Assembly (NCBI RefSeq): GCF_017591425.1
Contig: NW_024466459.1
Location: forward strand, 6,200,001 to 6,264,000
Source: Ochotona curzoniae
Lineage: Eukaryota; Chordata; Mammalia; Lagomorpha; Ochotonidae
Direction of reading: 5' to 3'
Length of the DNA stretch: 64,000 nucleotides
Shown: piece by piece, positions 1 through 11,270 of the stretch
Layout of the letters: the number at the start of each line of letters is the position of its first letter
How positions within the stretch are numbered: the stretch's first letter is position 1
The notes under the pieces: generated by a model
Seen by the model: the letters and a program-made list of their open reading frames with translations, nothing else
Told to the model about the DNA's origin: nothing
Database searches by the model: none
Translations under genes and position numbers: made by a program

Positions 1-1121
1 GCTCCGCTAGTAATGGCTGTGGAATACGTGTACATGCCACTTTTAACAGCTGGCTGTACCGTGGATGGTTTATAGCTGGGGTATGGATGGCCTTATCTGA
101 AAATGTGTTCGGATCATTCAAGAAACAATCAAAACGCAGGCTTTTTCAATCAAAGACCATGTGAGCTATAAATGTCTCCATGACACATTGTTGCTTTGTT
201 TAAGGAAGGTGCTTACTGAGTACAGAGGCTGGAATAGTTGTCAAGGGAGTTTCAGAGTCATCTATTTTCTGTGTATCCGTTAACTGCCTAGAAGCAGAGA
301 TGGTTCCACATGTGCTGAGGTAACATAGAGATTCTTGGTTTCAAAAGGTTACAAACGGCGAGTCTGGCCCTGTCTCAGAAAACGAGCAATCCAATTTGCC
401 TCCAGACGCCCGATATCTGGATCATCTCGCCACTTATGGAACGCTAGCTGCTTCACAGCGACGGGTTTATGAATGGGATTTTGATGTTGCACCATCAGGG
501 AAAAACCCTAGATGCTAACCGTCTCCCTCAAACACACCAGTCGTGGAGATCACAGCACAGCTGTGCATCCCAAACCTGACTCTTCAGCCATAGAGTATCC
601 TTGATGTTTTTTTGCTTCGAGTTGGCAAAACTCATCCCTCTAGCTCACACAGTGGCTTAACTAACCCAGAATGAGAGTGGGAGATACAGTTGTGCATGAC
701 TTCCCATCTAGATACTTTTTTACCTGCAGAAACAACTTGGTTTCCTCATCTGCAGAAACAACGTGGCTAAATTGTTTGTTCTGTTTACAAAGAGACTTCC
801 CTTTTACCCCACCATACAGACACACACACACACATACACCAACACGCATGTGTACATGTACAAACACAGTCAGTGAGGCAATTACTTATTTGCCTGTCAT
901 GTTTATCTTTCACTGCACATAGGATCTGGTGTATAATTCCTCCTCCCTAACAAATAGTTGTTTCTTCGATGACTCAAATTTCTCTTGATTTCTATAAATA
1001 AAGGAAAAAGGACTATTTGAGATTTCAGAAAGAATTGTCTAAATTACCTATTGATATTATTTAAATCAGCTAGACAGTTACTCATGCCTTTATTATGTTC
1101 ACAAAGACCTCTCTGAAAACA
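1..1121. other. Single-copy non-coding DNA
   Basis: No exon-like unit, RNA gene or recognisable interspersed repeat was seen. The only structured element is a short (CA)n tract at about 819-834. The two overlapping frames of 68 and 83 codons at 661-922 run through that tract on opposite strands and are not credible genes. Confidence 0.5.
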
Positions 1122-1456
1122 AGATTTTAGTGTCTGAGGTTGATGCCATGACTCAATAGGCCAGCACTCCAAAATGAGTGCTGGTCTGTGTCCCAGCTGT
1201 TCTACTTCTAATCTAGTCCTCTGCTTTTATCTTGGAAAGCAGTGGAAAATGGACCTAGTCCTTGGGATCCTGCACCCACGTTGATGACGAAGAACTTTGC
1301 TGCAGGCTGGAGATCAGCTCAGCTCTGACCATCACAGCCATTTGGAGAGTAAATCAGCAGATTCAACAGTTTTTCTTTCTTTCTCCTTCTCTCTGTAAAT
1401 CTTTCTTTCCAATAAAAATAAATAAATCTTAAAAAATAAAAGATTTTGGCATCTGA
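1122..1456 (+). mobile_element. C-SINE (tRNA-derived lagomorph SINE), old copy with target duplication
   Basis: The body at 1138-1440 carries the diagnostic C-SINE blocks (ggaaagcagtgg, ccttgggatcctgcaccca, ggagagtaaatcagcag) and ends in ctttccaataaaaataaataaatctt plus an A-rich tail. Flanks agattttagtgtctga (1122-1137) and agattttggcatctga (1441-1456) are an imperfect 16-bp target site duplication with three mismatches. The head reads atgactcaataggcc, so it belongs with the 'gctcaat' head type rather than the 'cctagtggctaa' type. Confidence 0.85.
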
Positions 1457-4429
1457 TTAGGGTAGGAACTTTTAAAAATAGAATGATCAGACACTAAAAT
1501 GTAATAAAATATTTTTTAGAAGATTCTGCCTCATGCCTTCAAGTATACTATGAAATTCACAGGTATAAGTTGTGAAGCCAAAATGAAAGATCACATCCTT
1601 GGGCTTTGGTGCGTAAGACTGTGGTTGTTGAGCTGCGTGGCTCCTGCAATCCTAAGTAGGGTGACCTTCATGAGCTCCACACCATAAGGATGTGGAGGGT
1701 TAGTTTTACAAATAAATGAGAGATAGAAAAAAAAAACTATAGTAAATTTGAAAAATTACCCAAGATCCCAAATTCAAAACAGGTACTTTTGGAGGGGAGG
1801 AAAGCAAGGGAAAAGACCACATCCAAATAGGTATGCTCAGTACAGACAGATCAGCCAGTCCATGTGACTCGTAATTCAGTCTGGGAATCCCCGTAGTGAG
1901 AGAGGAAAGAGGGGTACTTAGACCAACCCAAGAGAGTAAGACAGCAATCACTTTAATTCAGGAAGTAGATGTTTGGAGATTGTAAACATGGTACCTGAAG
2001 CCATGTTCTTGAGCAGTCATCCAACAGAATAGGATATAGTCCAAGACTTTGCTCTACACACCATTAAAACCAGTTCTACAAGAGAGCCATACCCGCTGTA
2101 GTCCTTCTTGTAAGTGTTTGTTGTGTGTTTGTCTGCGTGGGTGTGTATGTGTGTGTGTCCAAAGGGTCTTTCACTCTTTTGGCTTTCTGTATACGTATGC
2201 ATCCCAACATACACATGAATTCCCAAAGCTGACAACTACTCTTAGATGTGAAACGAAGGCATCACAGAGAATCTGAGAAGTTATGAGAGAATCATCTCGT
2301 ACAAATTATGAAACTGTGACTCTTTAGTTTTCAGGTAGAAGTTCAGAAGTTATGCAGGCACCATCACACGAAACATCATTGCCAATGCCAGGATCTATTT
2401 ATAAAGTAACAGAAGCAAGATGGCTTTATTCCAGAAAGTAATTTCTGAACATTCAAAATAGCTGCCATCCAAATCTGCATATGAAACTCTTGCTTTCTCT
2501 TTAGAAGAATCTCCTGCCTTAGCCTCAAGATGTAAGCATTTTAAAATGATAATTAGACTGATGAACACATTCAAACGAATCTTTTTTTTTTCAAGTGGTT
2601 TACCAACAAACCATTTGAATGCGGAAGGAGAGCAATGCTAATGCTTTTATTTTCCACATAGATTTTCAGCGTATTTTTCAATATCATAGGATATTCTAAA
2701 AAAAAATCATATGCACTGATTATCATTCCAGTCTCTCCTTCACTTTATATACTCTTTCAATGCCTTTTTTTGATAAGTCACCATACTCCCACTTCAGGTT
2801 AGTTCTGAACTTTATTGTATTTCTAAAAAGCTTACATGTACCAGAGCATTCCAAAGATACGGGTTTCATGTTGATTCTATGGATGCTATTACAACTTATT
2901 TTTATAGAGTCAAGACCAGCCAAATGGAACTTATTTTAATAGCTGACAAATTAGCCAAATAACCCATATAATAAATTGTGCCTCCTATAATGTGCTGAGC
3001 TTCATCCAACAGAAGAAATAAAAGATAAATTCCGTTTTAGACTCTTAGGATATATATCCAAATAATTTTAATTTTGGAGCCTGCCTTGCTGTTAAACAAA
3101 TTAGAGGTCTGAAAACCTCGGCAGATCTTGGGCACATGTATCAATAAGGGCGCAGCCAACAGGAAGCTTCAGGCTCTTGTGTCCTGGATAAAGTGCCTTC
3201 CTTTTAGGAAGGGGAATGGAAAAACCACCCATCTTTCTTTAATTTAGGGATCTCTTCCACACTGCTGACGGTGACACATTTCAAGCCTGACTTCCCTGAC
3301 TGAGGGTGGAACAGTTGACGTCGGTTCAAAACCAAGGCTGTCAAACAATCTTGTTGCAGGTAAAGCCGAGTGCTCAGCTATTAGCAACAAGGCAAGAGCC
3401 AGCTCCAGTGAGCACTCTGCCACATGTGCTGTGAAGGGATTGCAGGCATGTTGGCTTACTTCACACACGCTCCACGTGCACGCACAACACTTTAGAGAGG
3501 ATTGTTTTTCATACGTATTTTAGCTACTTTTAAAGAACGATGACCTCCTTGAAATCAAGGGCTAATGGAATTCCCAACTCTGCTTACACTGTTGATTTAT
3601 AGTGGCTTGGCTGGCCAGATGTATGGCTTTCCCCCAGAAAATGATAATATCTGTGCTAATCACTTCCTGAATAGGTTGACTTTCTGGCCAAACTCTAGCA
3701 CTACTTCAGAGTCCCCTTTGGTTCTTGAGAGTTTTATTTTATGATTTTCAACTTTTATCTCTCCTTTGCAGGGCATGTCAGCTTGCAGTATAAATTTTTG
3801 TTCCAGCAGGTGCTCTAAAAGACTTCTTGAGTGAAGATGTGAAATATGTGCATGTATCATAAATGAATTTTATTTGTGCCATAACTTATCTTTATATTTC
3901 TGTCTTAAACTCAAGCAGATGGGTTTCCTTGTAATGGTTAATTTTTATTCAGGCCTGGATTGTTTACATCAGAGGTAAAAGGATCATCTATTTTTTTTTT
4001 TGATGTTTTCTAATTTATGTTAATGGTGGATGTTTCTTCTTTTGAATATTATAATCTCTTTGTACCCATAATGACATTTTCCAGAAGTAAAGCCTGAAGC
4101 TGTACTGACATGACGGTCACCAAATTTCACCCTGCCTTTGTGTTCTCAAAGAGATTCTAAAACAGTGCTACCCACACACAGCTTTTAATCACTACACTTG
4201 AAGTTTAGTCACTTGGTAAACACCCTGAGAACAGACACAAAAAGAGAGTAAAATTACTCCAATTTGTGACAGCAAGCTTAGTATTGGAGTTTTCCTGCAT
4301 ATTTGCATATGAGATCATTATTTATGGGTAAATATGATTAGGACATATATTAATCATCTATTATATGCCAACCACATGTCCAATATATTCTCCTGGACTT
4401 TGAATTGTGTACACATAGTCTTTAATATC
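1457..4429. other. Single-copy non-coding DNA with a TG-rich tract
   Basis: About 3 kb without a recognisable gene. A TG-rich tract lies at 2141-2159. The remainder is AT-rich with short homopolymer runs (for example T9-10 near 2582 and A near 2700). No frame exceeds 81 codons and none resembles a protein I know. Confidence 0.45.
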
Positions 4430-4790
4430 ATTGATAGGAATCTTTTTTTAAAGATTTATTTTTATTATTTTTTCATTGGAAAGGCGGATATACAGAGAGG
4501 AGAGACAGAGAGGAAGATCTTCCGTCCGATGATTCACTCCCCAAGTGAGCGCAACGGGCCGATACTATGCCGATCCGAAGCCAGGAGCCTCTTCCGGGTC
4601 TCCCACACGGGTGCAGGTTCCCAAAGCTTTGGGCCGTCCTCGACTGCTTTCCCAGGCCACAAGCAGGGAGCTGGAAGGGAAGCGGGGCTGCCGGGATTAG
4701 AACCGGCGCCCATATGGGATCCCGGGGGTGCAAGGCGAGGACCTTTTAACCACTTGCGCCACCGCGCTGGGCCCCATTGATAGGAATCTT
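4430..4790 (-). mobile_element. Full-length young C-SINE with a perfect 15-bp target duplication
   Basis: The body at 4445-4775 is on the minus strand and close to consensus: T-rich tail complement at the left, then the blocks gaagatcttccgtccgatga, cttccgggtctcccacacgg and aaagctttgggccgtcctcg, and head complement gccaccgcgctgggcccc at the right. The RNA polymerase III B box is present on the minus strand (complement ggattagaacc, 4694-4704). Flanks are identical: attgataggaatctt at 4430-4444 and 4776-4790. Perfect duplication plus low divergence indicate a recent insertion. Confidence 0.95.
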
Positions 4791-4799
4791 GTATGTGCA

Positions 4800-4965
4800 A
4801 TTTTCACTTCAGGTTTTATCTCTGTCACTTTACAAACTTAAGGCAACTTTCTTGTACTTTATAACCTTATTTCCCAATCCGTAAGGTGGAAATGTTATCT
4901 ACTTTCCCATGTTCCTTTGAGGGTTGAGTCAGGCAGTGGATGAGAAGAAAAAAACACATCGTAGT
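4800..4965 (+). repeat. MIR remnant
   Basis: The order of sub-motifs follows the MIR core: a 'tctgtcactttacaaactt' equivalent of the acceptor-like start, then 'aaggcaactt', 'ttatttcccaatccgtaagg' (the cctcatctgtaaaatgg block), then 'gagggttgagtcag'. It is heavily diverged. The young C-SINE at 4445 sits just upstream and may have split it. Confidence 0.55.
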
Positions 4966-6560
4966 CACTCGCAGAGTGTTAACTGAGCGCAAGGACTGCA
5001 GAGGAAACTGCTCCAAAGGTTCATCATTGAACTGGCAGAGATTGACACCGATATTGAAACTTTTATCATTGTAACTTAAATTAGTCATGACTGATGAGAG
5101 TTGATGGGTGATTTCTTCCTAGGCCACAGGATAATTTGGCGAATTCCCTTGCAAGTAATTAGACCAAATTCTGCCAGACATCCCAGCCATTCAACGTTTG
5201 CAATCAGACTACCAGGTGTTTTGTTCTTCAACCTTCTGTGTTGTCCCAGCAGCAGGATTCACCTAATCTTTCATAGTGATAGAGTAATTCTCAATTAAGT
5301 GATGGGGCAGAGAATCCAAGAACCCACATATTCTCATTTCTTCTTCAAGAAAAGGTAGTATAAATCCACACCCATGACAATGTATATTATTACTTGTTTT
5401 ACCAGAGGAATGTTATTTGTGATAACTTTGCTTGCACTGAGTGAACATTGTAACTTTGATATAGCGTCAGTGGCCTTTTAAGGATTAACTGGGGAAATAG
5501 CACCCTGGATTAATTCCTTTCACATGCTAACAGGCCAGAACTGTGTATTGAAAATCAGCATGATTCCAATATAAACTGGGCCACCTAATGCCAAACATTA
5601 GGATAATAAATCTTTGATAAAAGCAGTGTCGTAAATTAAAAAAATAAAAGAAAAACTAGAGAAACTTCATATGATGCATAGAAAGGTAGGTGCCTGACAT
5701 GCAGAACGTTTATGCTAATATGTCTTAAATATTTATAGATCCTCTTTTGAAATATTGTTCTATCCATTGTCCCTGAAGAAGAAGGTGTCCAAGTATTGTT
5801 GTTTGTAAAACGAAGGCGCTGGCCATGTTGACTCGTCTCTTGATAGCACAAGGGATGGGTATTTGGCAACAGTTTACTTGCTGGCTAGTCATTGCTGCTG
5901 TATTGAAATAATTATGGGGAAAAACAAGACCTCATCAGGTGTGACCGTATCACGCATGAGAAGACATCCTTACCTCTTGGATGCATTTTGCTTTTCTAGT
6001 CGTCTAGAACTCAAACATCTCAGCCATTTCGAAGCTGATCTGGGGTTGAGAATGGGAAGAAATATGAACACTAGTGGAGAACCACTCAGCTAGCTGATCA
6101 AACGGCCTATCACATTAAGATTAATTGCAGACTTTTATTTTTAGAACTTAGGCAAATTATAAACAAGACACCCATACTTTTTACCGTTCCCCAATATCCC
6201 CCCCCCGATGTTTGTGGGCAAGACTACAATTAGAAACCGACATGTCATATACCTAAATATTTCAAAACGATAAGTCAAGTTAACAGTCTATAATGAAGTA
6301 CAGTGGATCTTTTGAGAGCTCCTGGAAATCCAGATTCAAATTTCATTTTCTTAAGTTTTTTGCCCTTCTATGTCCTTCTATGTTGAACGGGCAAGTTAGA
6401 CACTGCTCCTGACTTAGAGACTTTTTCTCTCTTTCTGTCTCATCCTCCATACAACACAAGAAAGGTTTTATGTGTCACATGTCAAAACAGTCTGTGTTTT
6501 CACGAAGAGCTACCCCTTGACTAGTTCTCGACAGGCAGTAAGCTATTAAGAGGGGGGCTT
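4966..6560. other. Single-copy non-coding DNA
   Basis: I see no repeat family or exon signature. A C8-9 run occurs near 6200. Frames of 65-77 codons on both strands have no recognisable content. Confidence 0.45.
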
Positions 6561-6895
6561 TCCAGTCCCAGTGTGGTAGCCTAGCAGCTAAAATCCTTGC
6601 CTTGAAGCACGGGGTCCAGTATGGGTTCAAATTCACACCCCTCCTGCTGCACTTCCCATCCAGTTCCCTGCTTGTGGGCTGGGAAAGCAGTAAAAGATGG
6701 CCAAAAGCCTTGGACCCTGCACCATTGAGGGAGCCCAGAAGAAGCTCCTGATTTTAAAACAGCTAAGCTCTGGCGATTGCAGCCAAGTGGGGAGTAAAAC
6801 ATCAGATGGAAGTTTTTTCTTTCTGTCTCTTCTTCTCTCTGTAAATCTGACTTTCCAATAAAAATAAATAAATCTTAAAAAAAGAGGGGGTGGGG
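6561..6895 (+). mobile_element. C-SINE, 'cctagcagctaa' head type
   Basis: The body from about 6563 to 6882 has the head gtagcctagcagctaaaatc, the middle ctgggaaagcagtaaaagatgg and the tail ctttccaataaaaataaataaatctt. Flanks agaggggggctttcc (about 6550-6563) and the post-tail agagggggtggggtttcc are similar and are probably a degenerate target duplication. Confidence 0.85.
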
Positions 6896-8190
6896 TTTCC
6901 ATCACTCTGACTACTCAGAATGCAGCGTGGGGATTACAGTATCTATCTGTTTTGCAAACTCCTTGCTTCCCAGGGAAGGCCCTTGAGGTTCTCTAGATGA
7001 TTGAAAATGGTCCCCTCTTTGGAGTTTCAGGGATAGAAATGCTTTTAAAGTTGTCCTTGTTTCAGAGATGAGGACAAGAGTGGATGTATTTTGTTATCAG
7101 ATGGTTTCAGATAATCCACAGATCGCCACCCAGACAATCCGCAGCCCAACTAGCCAGTGGCGCGGGTGAAATCCATAGAAAAGTCAGAGAATTCAACCTC
7201 AAAATCCACAGGAATGTTTCTCTGAAGAACCAGTCTGCAGTTCCCCACTTGGAGCACACTTTCACAATAACTGATACGATTACAGATGTTGCACTTTTGT
7301 TTGTAAGGCATTTTCATAAATGCAGAGCGGTACTAATGTGTATGCAGGAGAGTAGGTGTTAACAGCAGACAAGTTTTACATGCTATTTATTGTGTCTTCT
7401 TCAGAGGTCTGCTTCTCAGCCAGCCGCACAGCACAGTAACCATCACAATGTTGACACTGACAATTGCCCGTGCTAATCATAATCTATTGATGTACATAGG
7501 AGAAAAATTTGTTCTGAGTCTGAAATAATTGGTGATGTAAGTCAATTCGTAGAATTTTAGGTAAGTCACTGCTTCATTGTGTAGTATTAACAGGCAATTT
7601 GCAAGTCTAATTTGGATCTGCTCTTATTTACATAGTGTATACTGTAATGTGATTTTGTTGCTTTTGTTCTTGTTTTCCTTCCATTCTGTTTTCACGTTTC
7701 ACTGAGCTGATGGTTGCTTCCAGATTTTGCTGCATGAAGATCTATCCAAAAAGTGCTTAGTGCACACCACTCGAGAACATAGCATCAGACCATATCGTAA
7801 AGCCAAGCTAACAACATGAATAGTCTGCTATGTTAAGAACACACCTCTAATCAGCTCAGTGTAGCTAACCTTAGTCATTCAATGTGTCCGCTGTGTGGCT
7901 ACTCACCAGTTCTTCGGCCTCACAGACGTAGGTTCCCAAGGTCTTGAAATAAAGAAATTTATAAAACCGTTCCTTCATGAAACAGAGACTCAATAATGTA
8001 AAAATAGGATGCAGCTCCCCACCCCCCATCTCTCCCTTAGCACAACGTGTCCTTGCTTGCCCTTTATTGGAGGGAATTCATTGACTTAAGGCAGTGATCA
8101 AGCTGACCTTACAAGCTTCTACTCAAGGAACTCAAGGATTCATTTGCTTCTCCAGCAGGTAAGAACTTCAATGGCTGTCGTTATCCTGCA
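6884..8190. other. Single-copy non-coding DNA
   Basis: No repeat or gene recognised up to the LTR-like block. A consensus-quality 5' splice site sequence, cag|gtaaga, occurs at 8156-8161, but no matching upstream acceptor or open exon is evident. Confidence 0.4.
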
Positions 8191-8540
8191 GTGATTCGGT
8201 AGGGGGACTCCATGTCTGGGGGTTATGTAACTACCACATTTACATAACCCCCCAATCAGCTGGAACCCACCTGGCACCCGCCTGGTCATCATAAATTTTC
8301 TAAATAGCGTGGCATCACTGACCAATCACAGGAAGATCATGGGCTCCACTAACCAAGCAAGAACCTGGATACAAGCTAATGATGCATCTCTCAGTCCCAA
8401 TGTATAAGAACCATCATCCCCAACTCCTTGGAGATCCTGGGAATTAAGCAATAGCTTTTTGTTTTGCACTTTGCAATAAACACCTGCTTTGTTCCGGCAG
8501 TCAGATGTCGGTGATTGGCTTTCTGCACACTGAATGAGTA
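8190..8540 (+). mobile_element. Probable solo LTR of an endogenous retrovirus
   Basis: The block has the order of parts of a retroviral LTR: two CCAAT boxes (8252-8256 and 8322-8326), a TATA-like tataag at 8402-8407, a polyadenylation signal aataaa at 8475-8480 (73 bp later), then a GT-rich stretch (tgctttgttccgg). No gag, pol or env sequence is seen beside it, so a solo LTR is the simplest reading. The TG...CA ends could not be fixed. U3 contains a perfect 13-bp hairpin, listed separately. Alternative: a chance arrangement of promoter-like motifs. Confidence 0.5.
8218..8252. repeat. Perfect inverted repeat, 13-bp arms, 9-nt loop
   Basis: Left arm gggggttatgtaa (8218-8230), loop ctaccacat (8231-8239), right arm ttacataaccccc (8240-8252). 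The arms are perfectly complementary. The right arm abuts a CCAAT box. It could extrude as a cruciform or fold as an RNA hairpin if transcribed. Confidence 0.95.
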
Positions 8541-9521
8541 GACGGTTTGGGAATTCTGCAACAACACCTCCAACCAGTGTAGGCAACACTCAGACATGTT
8601 GAAAGTCATGATCCCTAAACTTGTCTCTGTAGACACAGCAGTGATGTACATTTTGATGATAAAGTCATATGTCTCACTCCAGTCACAGATTAGGACTTTC
8701 AAGAAATTTTACAAAGCTTGGTTTTATATTGGACACATTTGGAGCACAGCGGTGTCCTTCATCGTGTGAAAACATCCATTAAGGCAGTGGTCTATCACAA
8801 AGTGGTCTGCCAAAAGTTAATAACTGTAAGTTTTACAAAGTCTTAGTCAAAAAGACTTAGTACTTTTACATGGATATAGTGGTAATGAACTAAAATGGCT
8901 CAAGGGGTTACAAGTGAGGAATTTAAAGAGAGAATTTAACAATGACGTGAAAACTTGAACAAAAGATGAAAATCCCAATACAGCAGTATCAGTTATGGAT
9001 CACCTTTTTTCTAGACATACTCAAGAATATTTTGTACCCCCTTACCAATTGGAAATATATCCAAAGCTTCCAATGGACATCTAAGATAGTATAATACCTA
9101 TGTAATGAGATGAAGTAAGGTGAATGACATGGGCCAATGAGGTAAAGTTAGGAGACTACGTAAGAACTACTTGGACACAAATACTGTGCTACTGCAATAG
9201 TTCATCTAATAATTGAGAGGACTGCTGGTGGATGGGTATTTTCTACAACAAGGATACACTCAACAAAGGGACAGCATCTGGTGCGAGATCTCACCAGATT
9301 TCGCCACACATCTCACAACATCATGCAACTTAAAACTTGCAAAAATTTTTACTTCTCTGATAACAGAGAATACAAGACAAAACTCAAAAAGTTATGCCCA
9401 TTTTAAATACATCATTTGAAACTGAGAACACTGGCAATTGGCAGATAAAAACATGAAGTAGCTAACAATTTTGAGCCTTTCTTGCTTCTGCAGCATAGTG
9501 TAAGACACACAGATTCGACAG
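8541..9521. other. Single-copy non-coding DNA
   Basis: No gene or confidently named repeat. The text around 8780-8830 (cagtggtctatcacaaag) faintly recalls hAT-type MER ends, but I could not support an assignment. Confidence 0.35.
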
Positions 9522-9876
9522 CTGTGATTTTGAAAGATTTAATTATCTATCAGAAAGACAGAAGAAAAGAGAGGGGGGGAGAGAGGGAAAGAGAGCGCTA
9601 CCATCTTCTGGTTCACTTGTCAATGTCCACAATAGCCAAGTCTGGGCCAAGTCTGGGTCCAAGCCGGGAGCCAGGAACTTCTTCCTGGTCTCACATTTGC
9701 CTTTGCCTAGCAGAGACCCCATCACTTGGGTTCTCTTCTGCTGCCTTTCTGGGTAGATTGGCAGAAGTAGATAAGAAATGGGGCAGCTGAGACTTGAACC
9801 AGCACTTGGACAGACATGTTAGCATTGTCAGATGTAGTTTAACCCACTGTACCACAAAGTAACCTGTGGTTTTAAG
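9522..9876 (-). mobile_element. C-SINE, older rabbit-like subtype, with degenerate target duplication
   Basis: The minus-strand body is at about 9535-9863. The block gggagccaggaacttcttcc matches the C-SINE. The part gcagctgagacttgaacc is the complement of the B-box region, and the right end tttaacccactgtaccaca is the complement of the head, as in older C-SINEs shared with rabbit. A GA-rich stretch (9562-9598) replaces the usual tail complement. Flanks ctgtgattttgaa (9522-9534) and ctgtggttttaag (9864-9876) look like a diverged target duplication. Confidence 0.8.
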
Positions 9877-10379
9877 GATACATGTCATCGATAGACTCTT
9901 TGATAAATGATCGTATATATGCTTTCATAGCCTTTGAGTGCACCTTCCATTTTGGCTTTACCAAATAGTAATTGTAATACCAGGCCATGTGGCAATTGGC
10001 CAAAATGAATATTCGGCGCATCATCACATGTATAATAAATACTCAGGGGGATTGAAAATCTAGTTTGTTTTCAAGGGCTTCGAGTGCCTGGAAGATGAGA
10101 TCATGCTTAATTAGCAAAGGAAAATAACTGAAGACACTTGCTCAATTCCACAATGAGCTAGAAGTTTTGTACTTTAAGTACATATTTGCTATGTGTTATA
10201 AAAATAACGCTAGTTAGCCCGTCATTTTATCTCCACTATGTTAAAGCCTCTCCTTCAATTTTAACATTCAAATAACTGTTGTTGGTTTTTGTTATCACTA
10301 CCTTAAGAGCTTACTCTTATTTAAACTATAAATAACAGTTATTTGTAGTCACTGTGCCAATACCTCTGAAGGCACGATC
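9877..10379. other. Single-copy non-coding DNA
   Basis: AT-rich sequence without recognisable gene, RNA or repeat. Confidence 0.4.
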
Positions 10380-10500
10380 TGTATTAATCTTTGAAAAAGC
10401 TTTACAGTAAATAAGCTGTAATTACTCTTCTTTCTACTGGAATAAATAGGCAAATGGGGCTGCTCACAAATAGCAAGGATTGGAATCCAGAAATTATTAT
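10380..10500 (-). repeat. Possible MIR remnant
   Basis: The order 'attaatctttgaaaaagct', 'ggcaaatggggctgctcac' and 'gcaaggattggaatccag' parallels the complement of the MIR core (deposited order: tail, cctcag block, acceptor, ggattcgaaccc). It is weak and strongly diverged. Confidence 0.35.
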
Positions 10501-10651
10501 TTCTCTAGCATTAAAATGGCTTATAAGATGACTTAGAGCCTTAAATCAGGGTAGTTTGTAGCCATAAGTTGTACCATTAGGAAGGGTGCAATGGTCGGTG
10601 GAGTGGTAAAATGATTCTCTCCATGATACGGTAATAGTGAATACACATTTT

Positions 10652-10668
10652 ACACACACACACACACA
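10652..10668. repeat. (CA)n microsatellite
   Basis: Pure CA dinucleotide run of about 8 units. Confidence 0.9.
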
Positions 10669-10910
10669 GCATTCTTCAACCTGCTCTCCTCCATCTCTTG
10701 TTCATCTTCTCTACCTTGTCCTGAAGCATGCTCTTCACTTCTGGAGTCCTAGAAAAGTCCCTAAGTCTTGAGTTGGCCACCTATTTCCAGTCTGCCTTAT
10801 GCCTCTTAAGCCATAGTGATGGGAGACATTGCAAGGCATGTCTCACTCATCAGCCTGTGCTGACGGCTTTGATGCAAAGCCAGGCTGTGGTCTTAGAATC
10901 TCAGTTCTCA

Positions 10911-11270
10911 GATAGGACAGTCTTTTTTTTTTTTGAGATTTATTTATTTTTATTACAAAGTCAAATACACAGAGAGGAGAGACAGAGAGGAAGATCTTTC
11001 GTCTGATGATTCACTCCCCAAGTGACCGCAGTGGCTGGTGCTGCGCCAATCCGAAGCCAAGAACCAGGAACCTCTTCCGGGTCTCCCACACGGGTGCAGG
11101 GTCCCAAAGCTTTGGGCTGTCCTTGACTGCTTTCCCAGGCCACAAGCAGGGAGCTGGATGAGAAGTGGAGCTGCTGGGATTAGAACCGGTGCCCATATGG
11201 GATCCCGGAGCGTTCAAGGCAAGGACTTTAGCTACTAGGCCACGCCACCAGGCCCACATAGGGCAATCTT
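10911..11270 (-). mobile_element. Full-length young C-SINE
   Basis: Minus-strand body at 10925-11255. It starts with T-rich tail complement and 'tttatttatttttattac', continues through cttccgggtctcccacacgg and aaagctttgggctgtccttg, and ends with the head complement ctactaggccacgccacc. The complement of the B box (ggattagaacc) is intact. The flanks gataggacagtctt (10911-10924) and catagggcaatctt (11257-11270) match at 11 of 14 positions and are a likely target duplication. Confidence 0.92.

Noticed and set aside
4334..4780. 148-codon plus-strand frame
   Set aside because: Two thirds of it is the antisense reading of a young C-SINE; GC-rich SINE bodies are open in several frames.
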